From contig NZ_OY776413.1 in assembly GCF_963675585.1 (NCBI RefSeq), forward strand, positions 186,001 to 250,000: DNA of 64,000 nt. The letters run 5' to 3'. A program made the position numbers and the translations under genes. Below the pieces are notes generated by a model. It did no database searches and had not been told where the DNA came from. It was given only the letters and a program-made list of their open reading frames with translations. Positions 16,346 through 25,510 of this stretch are shown piece after piece. How positions within the stretch are numbered: the first letter of the stretch is position 1; every line of letters begins with the position of its first letter. Source of the DNA: an uncultured Draconibacterium sp. (GTDB lineage Bacteria; Bacteroidota; Bacteroidia; Bacteroidales; Prolixibacteraceae).

Positions 16346-16792
16346 ATGGAATACGATCAATTAAAACTTAGCAACCAGGTTTGTTTTCCCATTTATGCAG
16401 CTTCGCGATTAATAACACGCGAATACCAACCGCTACTCGACAAGCTGGGAATTACCTATCCGCAGTACCTGGTTTTAATGGTTCTTTGGGAAACCGACAA
16501 TGTAACTGTAAACAAAATTACCAATAAACTGATTCTGAATACCAATACCGTAACTCCTCTTTTAAAACGAATGGAAGTGCTTGGATTAATTTCCCGAACA
16601 CGATCGGAAAATGACGAGCGAAAAGTAATGGTCAGCCTAACTGAAAAAGGAAAAGAACTGCGCGTAAAAGCAGCTGAGATTCCTGCACAATTGGTAAAAA
16701 AACTGGATACCGGGAAATTAGATTTAAACGAACTTATCGATCTTCGGGAAAAATTAAACCGTTTAATTGATTCCATGGTTTCCAGGGAGTAG
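16346..16792 (+). CDS. OhrR-like MarR-family peroxide sensor
   Basis: A 148-residue MarR-family repressor. The N-terminus LSNQVCFPIYAASR carries Cys13, matching the single peroxide-sensing cysteine of OhrR, with the interacting aromatic residues nearby. A winged helix follows (NKITNKLILNTNTVTPLLKRMEVLGLISRTRSENDERKVMVSLTEKG). In OhrR proteins oxidation of this Cys by organic hydroperoxides releases DNA. The gene follows the glutathione peroxidase in the same direction, so the natural targets are the palindromes at 15690 and 15726. There is no Ohr gene in the window. Confidence 0.92.
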   Translation: MEYDQLKLSNQVCFPIYAASRLITREYQPLLDKLGITYPQYLVLMVLWETDNVTVNKITNKLILNTNTVTPLLKRMEVLGLISRTRSENDERKVMVSLTEKGKELRVKAAEIPAQLVKKLDTGKLDLNELIDLREKLNRLIDSMVSRE

Positions 16793-16849
16793 ATCCTTTT
16801 TCCTTACAGCACATTCCATTTTACTTTATCAAGAAATTATTTTTTTAGC

Positions 16850-17524
16850 ATGAAAAACGACAAACACATCGTTATTCCTGACAGGGACGGAAATTTGATT
16901 GCCGAAAACGGTGCGTACTTTGTTCCGCCAAAACACTGGGCCTTTTTACCGGCCGGCGATGCAGGAGTTACCCGAAAGGTTACAGCACGCGGACATTACA
17001 TGCGTGTTCAGGAAAAAAAAGGAAGACGTTTTATTTCGAAAGGAATTTGGGCTCCTGCGCAAATAATTGCTGAAGCTAAAAAGGAAATGGACACCACGCG
17101 TTCAACGGATGAATACAAAGTAAAACTAAATAAAGACCGCGAAAGAAGAGCGCAAAAACAGTTGGAATACGAGGACGAGTTTTGCCGGGAAGTGGAACGT
17201 TTTTTAAGGTTTCACAACAAGTACAAGGAACAACAAAAACAAATGGCCCGACTGGTAACCACACATGCCATTCCGGTTGGAAGTGGCACCGTGGCCCGCA
17301 CACAAATGATTCCGATTGAAGAGCGGGCTGCCAAAGCCGTAATTGCCTGGATGCGCCATAAAACAACAGCCTACGATAATTTAAAAATTGCCCGAATTAA
17401 AGGAGAACGACGTGCTGTTCGAAAAAATCTGGCGGCACAATCAAACAGAATTTTACAGCAATATAGAATCGGTGAAAGTATTCAGGAAAATTGTCCACTC
17501 AGAAATGCTCTAAAAATAGCTTAA
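16850..17524 (+). CDS. DUF2293 domain protein
   Basis: A 224-residue basic cytoplasmic protein. The C-terminal half (THAIPVGSGTVARTQMIPIE through AVRKNLAAQSNRIL) matches the DUF2293 family. The middle contains a long charged helix (residues about 75-130, rich in Lys, Arg and Glu), possibly coiled coil. No catalytic motif is evident; the Arg/Lys-rich C-terminus would suit nucleic-acid binding. It may be transcribed with the following YchJ-like gene, 28 bases downstream. Confidence 0.75.
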   Translation: MKNDKHIVIPDRDGNLIAENGAYFVPPKHWAFLPAGDAGVTRKVTARGHYMRVQEKKGRRFISKGIWAPAQIIAEAKKEMDTTRSTDEYKVKLNKDRERRAQKQLEYEDEFCREVERFLRFHNKYKEQQKQMARLVTTHAIPVGSGTVARTQMIPIEERAAKAVIAWMRHKTTAYDNLKIARIKGERRAVRKNLAAQSNRILQQYRIGESIQENCPLRNALKIA

Positions 17525-17552
17525 CTTTCGCATCGGAAACAGCACTCGTATT

Positions 17553-17948
17553 ATGAATGAAATTTGCCCATGTGGCTCGAAACAAAATTATACCGATTGC
17601 TGCGGAGCAATTATAAACGGAAAGCGGGAAGCGGGTAGTGCTTTGGTGCTGATGAAATCGCGTTATACGGCTTACACCAAAGCCGATGTGGATTACTTAA
17701 TGAAAAGCCATCACTCCTCTACCCGACCAATTAAAGAACGAAAAAGCATAAAACGTTGGGCCGAATCGGTAAAATGGATGCAATTAATTATTTTAAATAC
17801 CTGGGATGGTACTTCTTCTGACGACGAAGGTTATGTAGAATTCAAAGCCCTGTTTTTTGAAAATGGTAAGATCAATCAAATTCACGAAAAATCGTTCTTT
17901 AAACGAGAAAAACAAAAGTGGGTTTACGTTTCCGGGGCACATTTTTAA
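17553..17948 (+). CDS. YchJ-family SEC-C motif protein
   Basis: A 131-residue member of the YchJ (UPF0225) family. A short SEC-C zinc motif opens the protein (CPCGSKQNYTDCCG), followed by the family's NTF2-like domain with LMKSRYTAYTKADVDYLMKSHH and WDGTSSDDEGYVEFKA. Function in bacteria is unsettled. The gene ends before a hairpin (17956-17997) that separates it from the convergent acyl-CoA dehydrogenase. Confidence 0.92.
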   Translation: MNEICPCGSKQNYTDCCGAIINGKREAGSALVLMKSRYTAYTKADVDYLMKSHHSSTRPIKERKSIKRWAESVKWMQLIILNTWDGTSSDDEGYVEFKALFFENGKINQIHEKSFFKREKQKWVYVSGAHF

Positions 17949-17955
17949 AAATATA

Positions 17956-17997
17956 TTTTGCAACAAGCTGCCTCAAAAAAAACAACTTGTCGCAAAA
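17956..17997. terminator. Bidirectional hairpin between ychJ-like and acyl-CoA dehydrogenase genes
   Basis: TTTTGCaACAAG pairs with CTTGTcGCAAAA around an 18-base loop (12 positions, one mismatch). Confidence 0.5.
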
Positions 17998-18012
17998 TTG
18001 AAATATCTAAAA

Positions 18013-19560
18013 TTAAGCTTTTACAAAATTTAACCACGAACTGTTTTCTTCGTAACCATCCACCACAATTCCGGTATTTTTAAAATTAAAAGCCGACATC
18101 AGTCTTGAAATTTCTTGTTGCAAAACGACGATACTATTGTCGATTAATTCTTTTTTGTATCCTTTATCTCCCAAATCAAGTACCTGATTTAACGAAATTA
18201 CACGACCTATAACTTTCCCCATTTCCACCAGTTTACGCTGTGGCATCTGTAAATCGAGATTAAAATTCACCTGCGATTTTACATAGGATGCAGCTTTTTC
18301 GGTAAGATCAAACCCTTTCAGAAAATCAAAAAGATTATTCTCTTTCATCCGTTTCATCATTTTTACCAGTGCTTCCGAAATTTGGGCATATAAAATATCG
18401 TTCGATCCTTCAAAAATCTGAAAAGGACGACTATCTACAATACTTCTACCAGCAATGTGATTTAATTTATAAGCTTTTGCTCCCACCAGCTGAGTAACCG
18501 ATTGTGCTGCTTCCTGCATTAAATCCGTAACAACACTTTTTACCGCATTGGCTTCCATTCCCTGCCCCGACAAATCAACATCCAAACCGGCCTTTTCGCT
18601 GCTGTTGGTGCACATGGCGGAGCAAATGGTGTACGAGGCCTGCAACTTTGTTAAACGATGTTGCACCCGATCGTAACTAAACAAACTTTTACCTCCAACA
18701 AAGCGATCCTTACAATGATTCAATGCCTCATCGAGCAATCGCTGAATAAATCCCATCGCCATTCCGGGAAACTGCATCCGACTGCGATGCAACAAATCGA
18801 GCATCATTTTTACACCTGTAGTTTCAGGTACAAGTTTATGCGCCATCGGAAGCTGAACATCAATATTGTTTCGTCCGTAGGGAATCGCATACAATCCCAG
18901 GTTTTCGAAAAATTCTTCCACCACAATATTCTGACCGGGAGCATTTACATCACACAGAAAAAAGTCGATGTCACGCTGCAGTTTGTCCGACTTCGATTTT
19001 TGGCGGGCAGACAGCAGCCAATAATCGGCCCAACCGGTTAAACCGGCCCAGTGTTTCTTACCTTTCAAGTGGTATTTTGAGTCAACTTCGGAATAGGAAG
19101 TCTGCATATTTAAAGCATCGCTGCCATAATCGGGTTCGGTAATCATTAATCCACCCATTGCTTTTTCATTCAGAAAGCGATTAAAAACAGGCGCTTTTAC
19201 TTCCTCTTGCCCAAACTTTCCAAAGGGTTGCAGAAACAAGGCCGAGTTGATACCAAAGGTTAGCGAGAGTGCCAGCGATTCGTACGAAGCTGCAGCCAAC
19301 AGACCAATATTTTCTTTCATAATGCCACCCCGTCCACCATAGGCTTTCGGAATTCCAACCTGAAGCGGATTCACAGACATGATTTCGCGCATGACAAAAG
19401 GTGGCAAACCACGTTTTATACTCAGCTGATCAGCATCTGCACGAACATGAAACACCTGTTTCATTTTTTCTTTTAAGGCATCCATTAATTGTGAAAATGG
19501 GATTGGGTTGATTTGATTTTGATTGGTAACCGACAATGAATCGGTTTTACTGTTTTGCAT
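18013..19560 (-). CDS. Acyl-CoA dehydrogenase family protein
   Basis: A 515-residue flavoprotein of the acyl-CoA dehydrogenase superfamily. GGLMITEPDYGSD is the FAD-contacting central motif, KGKKHWAGLTGWADYWLL forms the beta domain, and FEGSNDILYAQISEALVKMM is the classic C-terminal segment. It is longer than the usual 380-residue enzyme, because of an extended C-terminal helical region; such versions occur in Bacteroidota, with substrates unknown. No CoA ligase, enoyl hydratase or electron-transfer flavoprotein gene is nearby. Confidence 0.9.
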   Translation of the reverse strand: MQNSKTDSLSVTNQNQINPIPFSQLMDALKEKMKQVFHVRADADQLSIKRGLPPFVMREIMSVNPLQVGIPKAYGGRGGIMKENIGLLAAASYESLALSLTFGINSALFLQPFGKFGQEEVKAPVFNRFLNEKAMGGLMITEPDYGSDALNMQTSYSEVDSKYHLKGKKHWAGLTGWADYWLLSARQKSKSDKLQRDIDFFLCDVNAPGQNIVVEEFFENLGLYAIPYGRNNIDVQLPMAHKLVPETTGVKMMLDLLHRSRMQFPGMAMGFIQRLLDEALNHCKDRFVGGKSLFSYDRVQHRLTKLQASYTICSAMCTNSSEKAGLDVDLSGQGMEANAVKSVVTDLMQEAAQSVTQLVGAKAYKLNHIAGRSIVDSRPFQIFEGSNDILYAQISEALVKMMKRMKENNLFDFLKGFDLTEKAASYVKSQVNFNLDLQMPQRKLVEMGKVIGRVISLNQVLDLGDKGYKKELIDNSIVVLQQEISRLMSAFNFKNTGIVVDGYEENSSWLNFVKA

Positions 19561-19790
19561 AAAAATTAGTTTAAAATGATGGTGAACCGCATTTTACGGT
19601 AAACCAAATCTATTTAAACGCATTCTAAACAATAATGTTCTGAAGAAAGTATTATAGATTGTTAAAAGTTGAAACAAACTAACATAAACAATTAATTATC
19701 AGCGCATATAATTAAAACAACTTGAATAAAACAATTTCATTTATTCTGAATGATATCGTCATTAATAACTTTATCTGGCGACTATTTTCT

Positions 19791-19798
19791 TACTTTCG
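19791..19798 (+). promoter_or_regulatory. -7 promoter box for apbE
   Basis: TACTTTCG resembles TAnnTTTG (one mismatch), 24 bases upstream of the ATG; TTTATC lies about 19 bases further up as a weak -33. Confidence 0.4.
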
Positions 19799-19821
19799 CG
19801 TTTGAATAAAAATTCAATAGA

Positions 19822-20817
19822 ATGAAAACAAATCTGATCGTACTTTCTATGCTTATTCTCGTTCTGGCGGGATGTGAAAAACCGGTAGCAAAATACATTT
19901 CGAACAATGGCACTGTGTATGGAACTTACTACAGTATAAAATACAAGAGTCCGGAAGGAAAAGATCTACAGGAAGAAATTTCAGAAGAACTGAAACGGCA
20001 AACTCTGATATTTTCGCATTACGAGAAGGAAGCCACAATAAGTAAAGTAAACAACAACATTGACACAGAACTGGAGCCTGAATTTGTTACTTGCTTTAAC
20101 AAAGCCATGGAAATTTCCGAGCTAACCAATGGAGCATTCGATATTACGGCTGGCCCTTTAATTAGTGCATGGGGTTTTGGCCCGGAAGACAGACAAAAAA
20201 TGACTGACGAAATGGTTGACACCTTAAAGGAACTAATTGGCTATCACAAGATAAAATTGGTGGATGGTAAAATCATCAAAGACAATCCGGAAATGACTAT
20301 AAACATGAGTGCCATTGCCAAAGGATATACCTGCGATCTTATGGGCGAATTTCTGGCCCAAAAAGGGTGTACCGACTATCTGGTTGACATTGGTGGTGAA
20401 GTGGTGGCTCACGGAAAAAACGATAAAGGCCATGTGTGGGCAATCGGGATACGGGAGCCATCTGAAGATCCGTTAAAAAACGATTTAAATGCCGCATTGG
20501 AACTACCGAATAAAGCCATGGCAACATCGGGAAACTACCTGAATTTTTATGTTGAAGACGGGAAAAAATACGCCCACACAATTGATCCCAATTCGGGTTA
20601 TCCGGTTCAGCACAGCTTGTTAAGCTCAACGGTTTTGGCCAACGACTGCATGACTGCCGATGCTTTTGCAACAGCTTTTATGGTATTGGGAAAGGACATT
20701 GGTATTGAAATTGCGCGCCAGGTTCCGGGACTGGAAATCTATTTTATTTATGCCGATGAACAGGGAAACAACCAGGTTTATATGTCGGAAGGATTTAGCG
20801 AATACTTAAGAAAATAG
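19822..20817 (+). CDS. apbE: FAD:protein FMN transferase, lipoprotein
   Basis: A 331-residue ApbE. A lipobox (LVLAGC, Cys18) anchors it to the outer face of the inner membrane. Signatures: SHYEKEATISKVN, FDITAGPLISAWGFG, NMSAIAKGYTCDLMGEFL, DYLVDIGGEVVAHG and CMTADAFATAFMVLG, the last holding the metal-binding Thr/Asp. The enzyme attaches FMN to threonine residues of exported proteins such as NqrB/NqrC and RnfG. Those targets are not in this window. The adjacent small membrane protein (20886-21134) is convergent. Confidence 0.96.
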   Translation: MKTNLIVLSMLILVLAGCEKPVAKYISNNGTVYGTYYSIKYKSPEGKDLQEEISEELKRQTLIFSHYEKEATISKVNNNIDTELEPEFVTCFNKAMEISELTNGAFDITAGPLISAWGFGPEDRQKMTDEMVDTLKELIGYHKIKLVDGKIIKDNPEMTINMSAIAKGYTCDLMGEFLAQKGCTDYLVDIGGEVVAHGKNDKGHVWAIGIREPSEDPLKNDLNAALELPNKAMATSGNYLNFYVEDGKKYAHTIDPNSGYPVQHSLLSSTVLANDCMTADAFATAFMVLGKDIGIEIARQVPGLEIYFIYADEQGNNQVYMSEGFSEYLRK

Positions 20818-20877
20818 GTTTTTAACTCTTTTAAGGGGAATCCGGGATTTTGCAAATGCAGCACGGTATAAAACAAA

Positions 20878-20899
20878 AAACCGGTTTAATTACCGGTTT
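20878..20899. terminator. Terminator between apbE and the small membrane protein gene
   Basis: AAACCGGT pairs with ACCGGTTT around a TTAATT loop. On the minus strand it is followed by TTTTTTGTTTTAT, a good U-tract. The stop codon of the small gene lies inside the hairpin. Confidence 0.7.
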
Positions 20900-21134
20900 C
20901 TGAATTATTTGCCAAATGCAACGATTTAAATTTCATTTGTTTTCTGGCATCTCGTTGTGCCATCTTATCTTGTGTTGTAGCACACTGAATACCTTGACTT
21001 TTCAAATACTTATTTCCACCAACATGGGTATTCGGGAAATTCCCTCCCTTTTTCAACAAGATCTGAATAGCCATTCCCAACATTGCTACGCCAAGTAAGG
21101 CAACCGCCAATAAAATTACTTTTAATACTCCCAT
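20886..21134 (-). CDS. Small single-span membrane protein, ApbE neighbour
   Basis: An 82-residue protein with one N-terminal transmembrane helix (LKVILLAVALLGVAMLGMAIQILL) and a short polar tail ending in KFKSLHLANN. One cysteine (GIQCATTQ) and an NTHVGGNKYL segment. I recognise it only as a small membrane or secreted protein often found near apbE/Nqr genes in this phylum; role unknown. Good ORF with a plausible promoter in the divergent gap to 21307. Confidence 0.65.
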   Translation of the reverse strand: MGVLKVILLAVALLGVAMLGMAIQILLKKGGNFPNTHVGGNKYLKSQGIQCATTQDKMAQRDARKQMKFKSLHLANNSETGN

Positions 21135-21306
21135 TTCTTTTCCCTTTCTTAATCCTGAAGCGCAAAATTATATTTTTTCGCTAAATAAACTCTATATAAA
21201 TAACTATTTTACCGAGAAATTGTTGCGGTTTATCTAAATAATTTAACACCAAACAATCAATTCATTTACATTTAGTTAAGTTTAAAGTATAAAAAAAATC
21301 AATCGT

Positions 21307-21666
21307 ATGGAAAAACACATTAACGTAGTAGCAGCCTTACAAATTGGCTACAGCATTTTGGGATTAATTATTGCCGGAACGGTGTTCGCGGTATTTTATT
21401 TAATTGGCGATTTTGTGGACGACCACGAGGCCGAATTTGTTTTATCAATCATTGCCAATGTAATAATGGTATTGTCGCTTATCGTTAGTATTCCCGGAAT
21501 TATTGCTGGAATTGGATTATTTAAACGTAAAAATTGGGCTCGGATTTTAACATTGATTATTTCTGTGTTGAATTTATTCAGTTTCCCGATTGGAACCGCT
21601 TTGGGCGTCTATTCAATCTGGGCACTGGTGCAACCTGAAGTAGTTGCTGATTTTAAAACAACGTAA
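21307..21666 (+). CDS. Small four-helix membrane protein (DUF4064-like)
   Basis: A 119-residue integral membrane protein with four hydrophobic segments and a KRKNWARILTLIISVLNLFSFPIGTALGVYSIWAL signature, the layout of DUF4064/DUF4870-like small membrane proteins. No catalytic residue is seen. Stands 17 bases before the acylphosphatase ORF, though the two need not share function. Confidence 0.7.
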   Translation: MEKHINVVAALQIGYSILGLIIAGTVFAVFYLIGDFVDDHEAEFVLSIIANVIMVLSLIVSIPGIIAGIGLFKRKNWARILTLIISVLNLFSFPIGTALGVYSIWALVQPEVVADFKTT

Positions 21667-21689
21667 AGCGCCATAAACATTTATTGCTT

Positions 21690-21962
21690 ATGGTGCAGTA
21701 CGAAATAAAAGTAACAGGGCGAGTTCAAGGGGTTGGATTTCGGTATTATACGCAAAAACAAGCAAAGCTTTTTGAGCTAAAAGGCTGGGTTAAAAACACA
21801 GTCGACAATGGTGTATTGGTAATGGTTCAGGGCGAGGAAACTGTGATTAAAACTTTTATTGACTACTTGTGGATTGGCCCTACACTTTCGCAAGTCAGAA
21901 ACATTACCCAGGTAAAAATGCAGGTAGTGGAAGAATTTGCAGATTTTCAGGTTCGGTACTAG
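21690..21962 (+). CDS. acyP: Acylphosphatase
   Basis: A 90-residue acylphosphatase. VTGRVQGVGFRYYTQKQA gives the phosphate-binding loop with the catalytic Arg, and GWVKNTVDNGVLVMVQGEE the catalytic Asn. The ATG at 21690 is preferred to the TTG two codons earlier. It hydrolyses acyl phosphates such as 1,3-bisphosphoglycerate. Confidence 0.94.
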   Translation: MVQYEIKVTGRVQGVGFRYYTQKQAKLFELKGWVKNTVDNGVLVMVQGEETVIKTFIDYLWIGPTLSQVRNITQVKMQVVEEFADFQVRY

Positions 21963-22216
21963 ATTGATCTAAAGGCCGGGAGCATCATCACAAATTCTTT
22001 TATCCTGAATGTCATAAGAAAGTGTTCAGTCTTCAGTCACAGTAGGCAGAGAAGAAAGGCATGAGACTGCAATCGAATGTCAGAATACTCGAATATCAGT
22101 AAATTTAAAAATCGGAATTTCTGTACTATTGATTCTTTGCTCTTGATTCTTGAATTTTGGTATATTTACCCTTATCAAAAAAAAATCACCAAAAATTGGA
22201 AAGTAAAAACTACCAC
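21963..22216. other. Intergenic region with no gene
   Basis: No convincing ORF. It holds a TATATTTA promoter-like box (22161-22168) for the downstream decarboxylase and short degenerate CAGTC-type repeats. Confidence 0.5.
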
Positions 22217-23635
22217 ATGACTCCCGCGCAATTTCGCGAGGAGGGAAAAAAAATTATCGACTGGATTGCCGATTATTACGAGAACATTGAGAAGTACCCT
22301 GTTTTGTCGCAGGTTAAACCTGGTCAAATAAAAGATTCATTGCCAAAATCAGCACCGAAAAAGTCTGAATCGATGGACGAAATGATGCGGGATTTGGATG
22401 AAAAAATTATGCCGGGAATTACACACTGGCAATCTCCTAATTTCTTTGCATATTTTAATTCAAATACATCATTCCCATCTATTTTGGGCGATTTGGTTTC
22501 GTCGGGACTAGGGGTGCAGGGAATGATTTGGGCAACCAGCCCGGCTGCAACAGAAGTTGAAACCCGCGTACTCGATTGGCTGGCAGAAATGATGGACATG
22601 CCCGAAAGTTTCAAATCAACTTCAACCGGAGGTGGCGTAATTCAGGATACAGCTTCAACAGCAGCTTTAACTGCTTTAATTGCTGCGCGCGAACGGGCAA
22701 CAAAGTTTCAATCGAATAACAAAGGTATTGAACACAAGCTAGTGGCTTACATTTCTACTCAAACACATTCGTCGGTTGAAAAAGGAATAAAGATTGCAGG
22801 TATTGGAAAAGACAATTTGCGCTTAATCGATGTGGACGAGAATTTTTCCATGCGTCCTGACTTGCTTGAGAAACAAATTCAACAAGACAAAGAAGATGGC
22901 CTACACCCGTTTTTTGTATGCGGTACAGTTGGAACTACTTCGTCAACTGCAGTTGATCCGATAAAAGAAATAGGAGAAATTTGTAAACGGCAGAACTGCT
23001 GGTACCACATTGATGCCGCCTCATTTGGCACAGCTATGGTTTGTCCTGAGTTCAGACATTTTATTGATGGAGTGGAGCTTGCCGATAGTTACAGTTTTAA
23101 TCCTCATAAATGGATGTTTACCAATTTTGATTGCAATGTTTTTTGGGTGGCCAGGCGCGAAGAATTGATCAATACTTTTTCTATTCTGCCGGAATATCTA
23201 CGAAACAAAGCCACCGAATCGGGCGAAGTGTTTGATTACCGCGACTGGCACATTCAATTGGGACGGCGCTTTCGTTCGTTAAAACTATGGTTTGTTATTC
23301 GTCATTATGGAGTGGAAGGCCTGCAGCACCACATTCGCGAACACGTAAAACTGGCGCAGGATTTTAAAAGCTGGGTAGCCGAATCAAACAACTTTGTAGT
23401 AGTTGTTGAACCGCTCTTAAATCTGGTTTGTTTCCGACACACTGCGGGCGACGATTTTAATATGAGACTAATGAACAACATAAACGATACCGGTAAAATG
23501 TATTTCACTCACACAAAATTGAATGGGCAAGTAGTGTTACGTATGAATATCGGTCAAACGCACATTGAAGAAAAGCATGTAAAATCGGCCTGGAAAATCA
23601 TTCAAAAAACAGCGGAAGAAATTAGTGAAAACTGA
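22217..23635 (+). CDS. Group II PLP-dependent aromatic-amino-acid-type decarboxylase
   Basis: A fold-I PLP enzyme of about 472 residues. Start placed at the ATG at 22217, giving MTPAQFREEGKKIIDWIADYYENI, the standard N-terminal helix of aromatic-L-amino-acid decarboxylases. Signatures: HWQSPNFFAYF, GGVIQDTASTAALTAL (PLP phosphate region), HIDAASFGTAM, and NPHKWM with the PLP lysine at Lys298. Dopa/tryptophan/tyrosine-type substrates are likely but the exact amine is not predictable. It is monocistronic by the look of the flanks. Confidence 0.9.
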   Translation: MTPAQFREEGKKIIDWIADYYENIEKYPVLSQVKPGQIKDSLPKSAPKKSESMDEMMRDLDEKIMPGITHWQSPNFFAYFNSNTSFPSILGDLVSSGLGVQGMIWATSPAATEVETRVLDWLAEMMDMPESFKSTSTGGGVIQDTASTAALTALIAARERATKFQSNNKGIEHKLVAYISTQTHSSVEKGIKIAGIGKDNLRLIDVDENFSMRPDLLEKQIQQDKEDGLHPFFVCGTVGTTSSTAVDPIKEIGEICKRQNCWYHIDAASFGTAMVCPEFRHFIDGVELADSYSFNPHKWMFTNFDCNVFWVARREELINTFSILPEYLRNKATESGEVFDYRDWHIQLGRRFRSLKLWFVIRHYGVEGLQHHIREHVKLAQDFKSWVAESNNFVVVVEPLLNLVCFRHTAGDDFNMRLMNNINDTGKMYFTHTKLNGQVVLRMNIGQTHIEEKHVKSAWKIIQKTAEEISEN

Positions 23636-23917
23636 GAAGGCCGAAGAAAAAGTTAAAAGTAATAAGTAATAAGCTCAAGTTGAAAGTTTGTGGCTCGTGT
23701 CTCGTAGCTTTACTTGAAACTTCTGGCTTGTAGCAGCTCCATTCCGGCATAAAAGTAATCGTTGGTCAGTGGTAAACAAAAACTCAACTTCCTGTCAAGC
23801 CCATAAAGTTCTCAGTGTGAAAAGTATTCTAACTTTTTTTAACAGATTATTTTTAAGTGTAATTTTGACCCTTTAAAAATATTTTATACTTTAGCATCAA
23901 AATTAAATTACAATAAA
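23636..23917. other. Intergenic region upstream of araA
   Basis: No gene. Degenerate short repeats such as AAGTAATAAGTAATAAG, then the araA promoter. Confidence 0.5.
23864..23894 (+). promoter_or_regulatory. araA promoter
   Basis: TTTG at 23864-23867 (-33) and TACTTTAG at 23887-23894 (-7), with a 19-bp spacer, upstream of the ATG at 23918. Confidence 0.55.
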
Positions 23918-25429
23918 ATGACAGACATTAAACAAATGGAAGTGTGGTTTGTAACCGGAAGCCAGCACTTATACGGACCAAAAACGTTAGCACAGGTTGA
24001 TGTTGACTCTTCAACAATTGTTGATGCATTAAATGCATCTGGCAAAATGCCGGTAAAAATCGTTTTCAAACCTGTTGTAAAAACTCCTGACGAAATTCTT
24101 GATATCTGTGTTCAGGCCAGTTCAGACAGTAACTGTGTTGGTTTAATTACCTGGATGCACACTTTTTCTCCATCGAAAATGTGGATTGGAGGATTAAAAG
24201 CTTTAAGCAAACCATACATGCATTTGCACACTCAGTTTAACCGCGATCTTCCATGGAGCGAAATCGACATGGATTACATGAACCTGCACCAAAGTGCGCA
24301 CGGTGGTCGCGAGTACGGATTTATTAACGCTCGTATGCGTAAAAACCGTAAAGTGGTTGTTGGTCACTGGCAAGATGAAAAAGTACAAGACCAGGTAGCA
24401 TTGTGGTGCCGCACAACAATCGGCTGGGCTGAATCGAAGAGTTTAAAAGTAGCTCGTTTTGGCGACAACATGCGCGAAGTTGCAGTAACTGAAGGCGATA
24501 AAGTTGAAGCTCAAATTAAATTCGGATGGCAAATTGCAGCATACAGTGTTGGCGATTTAGTGAAAGGTATTGACAAAGTTACCGATGCTGAAGTTGATGC
24601 CTTGTACAAAGAATATGAAGATTTATATGTAGTTGCCGAAAATTGCAAACCAGATGGAGAATACCACGAAAATGTTCGCGAACAGGCACGTTACGAAATT
24701 GCCATGAAACGCTTTATGGAAGATGGCGGTTTTGGTGCGTTTACAACCAACTTCGAAAACCTTACCGGATTGGCGCAGTTACCGGGATTGGCATCGCAAC
24801 GTTTAATGGCTGCCGGTTATGGTTTTGGTGCAGAAGGAGACTGGAAACAAGCAGCTTTGCTTCGTATCCTGAAAGTTATGTCGACCGGAATGGAAGGTGG
24901 AAACTCGTTTATGGAAGATTACACTTACCATCTTGATCCTGCAAACGAAGCAGTTTTAGGTTCACACATGTTGGAAGTTTGTCCTTCAATTGCAGCGAAA
25001 AAACCACGTTTGGAAGTTCATCCTCTTGGAATTGGCGGAAAAGATGCACCTGCACGTTTGATTTTTGAAAGTGCCACCGGCGATGCAATGAATGTTACTT
25101 TAATTGACATGGGCAACCGTTTCAGAATTATTGTAAACACCCTGGATGTAATTGAACCATTGGAAGCAATGCCTAAATTACCTGTTGCATCTGCATTCTG
25201 GAAAACGCATCCGAATTTGGCTGACGGAGCTGCAGCATGGATTTATGCTGGAGGAACTCACCACTCTGCATTCTCGCTGGCATTAACTCCGGAATACATT
25301 GAAACTTTGGCTGAATATGCCGATGTTGAATATGTATTGATTGGCAAAGACACCAAAGTTCCTGAATTCAAAAAAGAATTAAAATGGAACGAAGTATATT
25401 ATATGCTGGCAAATGGATTAAAAGCCTAA
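23918..25429 (+). CDS. araA: L-arabinose isomerase
   Basis: A 503-residue AraA. VWFVTGSQHLYGPKTL near the start, FNRDLPWSEIDMDYMNLHQSAHGGREYG, EGDWKQAALLRILKVM and LEVCPSIA are characteristic. The metal-binding glutamates and histidines lie in the GAEGD and THHSAF segments. It interconverts L-arabinose and L-ribulose. No araB/araD or transporter is adjacent, so the rest of the pathway is elsewhere. The GH29 enzyme and SusCD loci further along make glycan-derived pentose use plausible. Confidence 0.97.
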   Translation: MTDIKQMEVWFVTGSQHLYGPKTLAQVDVDSSTIVDALNASGKMPVKIVFKPVVKTPDEILDICVQASSDSNCVGLITWMHTFSPSKMWIGGLKALSKPYMHLHTQFNRDLPWSEIDMDYMNLHQSAHGGREYGFINARMRKNRKVVVGHWQDEKVQDQVALWCRTTIGWAESKSLKVARFGDNMREVAVTEGDKVEAQIKFGWQIAAYSVGDLVKGIDKVTDAEVDALYKEYEDLYVVAENCKPDGEYHENVREQARYEIAMKRFMEDGGFGAFTTNFENLTGLAQLPGLASQRLMAAGYGFGAEGDWKQAALLRILKVMSTGMEGGNSFMEDYTYHLDPANEAVLGSHMLEVCPSIAAKKPRLEVHPLGIGGKDAPARLIFESATGDAMNVTLIDMGNRFRIIVNTLDVIEPLEAMPKLPVASAFWKTHPNLADGAAAWIYAGGTHHSAFSLALTPEYIETLAEYADVEYVLIGKDTKVPEFKKELKWNEVYYMLANGLKA

Positions 25430-25452
25430 GCTAAACCATTTACCACAAATAA

Positions 25453-25484
25453 AACACCCCGATAATTTACATTATCGGGGTGTT
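25453..25484. terminator. Strong bidirectional terminator after araA
   Basis: AACACCCCGATAAT pairs perfectly (14 bp) with ATTATCGGGGTGTT around a TTAC loop, followed by CTTTTA; it serves both araA and the convergent gene at 25511. Confidence 0.9.
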
Positions 25485-25510
25485 CTTTTAATATGATGTT
25501 GGTGTACTAA